This document shows positions 5,029 to 5,322 of a stretch of DNA of 5,322 nt, piece by piece. The notes beneath the pieces are model-generated. The model was not told where the DNA came from and did not search any database. It worked only from the letters and a program-made list of their open reading frames with translations. This DNA is from Pelotomaculum_B sp041645005. Its GTDB lineage: Bacteria > Bacillota > Desulfotomaculia > Desulfotomaculales > Pelotomaculaceae. The translations under genes and the position numbers were made by a program. The stretch lies in NCBI GenBank assembly GCA_041645005.1, contig JBAZQW010000170.1, positions 1-5,322 of the forward strand, written 5' to 3'. How positions within the stretch are numbered: the first letter of the stretch is position 1; the number at the start of each line of letters is the position of its first letter.

Positions 5029-5322
5029 ATGAATAAAGTGATCAGAGAAACCAGAACCAATCTGGTGGGGATAATAAAGACAGCATTTAATCTGTTCAAA
5101 AGGCTGGCGGGTATAGCCATCGGCGCAGCCCTGATAGCGGTTGCCTTTAACGCCTTTGTCATACCTTACGGGCTGCTTTCGGGGGGAGTTTCCGGCCTGG
5201 CCCTGATGGGAAACTACTTGTACGGATTTCCTGTTTACCTGGGCATATTTCTTTTAAATATACCCATCTTTCTGTGGGGCTTAAAAGAGCTTGACTGGAA
5301 ATTAATTCTGTACAGCGCGGTT
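5029..5322 (+). CDS. YitT family membrane protein, N-terminal part (partial)
   Basis: Ninety-eight codons are open from the ATG at 5029 to the window edge. After a basic N-terminal stretch (residues 1-26) comes a first membrane segment, about 27-47 (AGIAIGAALIAVAFNAFVIP), then the family hallmark GLLSGGVSGLALMGNYLYGFPV (48-69), then a second hydrophobic segment LGIFLLNIPIFLWGL (71-85). This is characteristic of YitT/DUF161 integral membrane proteins, whose full members run to roughly 280 residues with about five or six membrane segments and a soluble C-terminal domain. The transported substrate or role is unknown. The ribosome binding site AGGATGG (5009-5015) is 13 bases from the ATG, rather far, but no better start exists because GTG at 5019 is followed at once by a stop. 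The gene is separated from the molybdenum operon by a terminator and is probably unrelated in function. Confidence 0.88.
   Translation, partial: MNKVIRETRTNLVGIIKTAFNLFKRLAGIAIGAALIAVAFNAFVIPYGLLSGGVSGLALMGNYLYGFPVYLGIFLLNIPIFLWGLKELDWKLILYSAV

Overview
The window looks like a chromosomal segment of an anaerobic Gram-positive bacterium. A Desulfotomaculum/Pelotomaculum-like member of the Firmicutes would fit, but the genus is inference only. The supporting signs are strong purine-rich ribosome binding sites, sigma-A-type promoters, intrinsic terminators with T runs, a YitT-family membrane protein, a Firmicutes-type HD-GYP protein and a class I cyclic-di-GMP riboswitch sequence. The whole window carries no mobile element, tRNA, rRNA or CRISPR array that I can recognise.

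The left third is on the minus strand and AT-rich. It holds the 5' end of a membrane-anchored or secreted protein of unknown function (1-191) with a very good promoter (239-267), then a bidirectional-looking intrinsic terminator (360-388), then an HD-GYP cyclic-di-GMP phosphodiesterase-like frame (429-1076). That frame begins inside a sequence that is unmistakably the 5' half of a GEMM-I (c-di-GMP-I) riboswitch. The riboswitch lacks its 3' half and the HD-GYP protein lacks its N-terminus, so the two appear to be fused through a deletion. A short plus-strand frame with a Cys-rich C-terminal tail (1139-1216) may be another relic in the same scar-like stretch.

The centre is a four-gene plus-strand operon, 1286-4730, driven by a promoter at 1217-1245 whose -10 element sits inside a perfect inverted repeat. 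The genes are an XdhC-family molybdenum cofactor maturation factor, a YqeB/EF2563-family protein, a YqeC-family P-loop protein and a MocA-like molybdenum cofactor cytidylyltransferase. Together they match the known accessory set for selenium-dependent molybdenum hydroxylases: MocA would make the dinucleotide cofactor, XdhC would bind, protect and insert it, and YqeB/YqeC are genetically linked to the selenium-dependent step. The hydroxylase subunits and the selenium genes are not in the window. The XdhC protein has an unusual layout, with a decayed CoxI-like copy, a Rossmann domain and then an intact CoxI domain.

The right end has about 300 bases without a gene, holding small repeats, a 16-bp palindrome and an intrinsic terminator. 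It is followed by the start of a YitT-family membrane protein gene (5029 to the edge).
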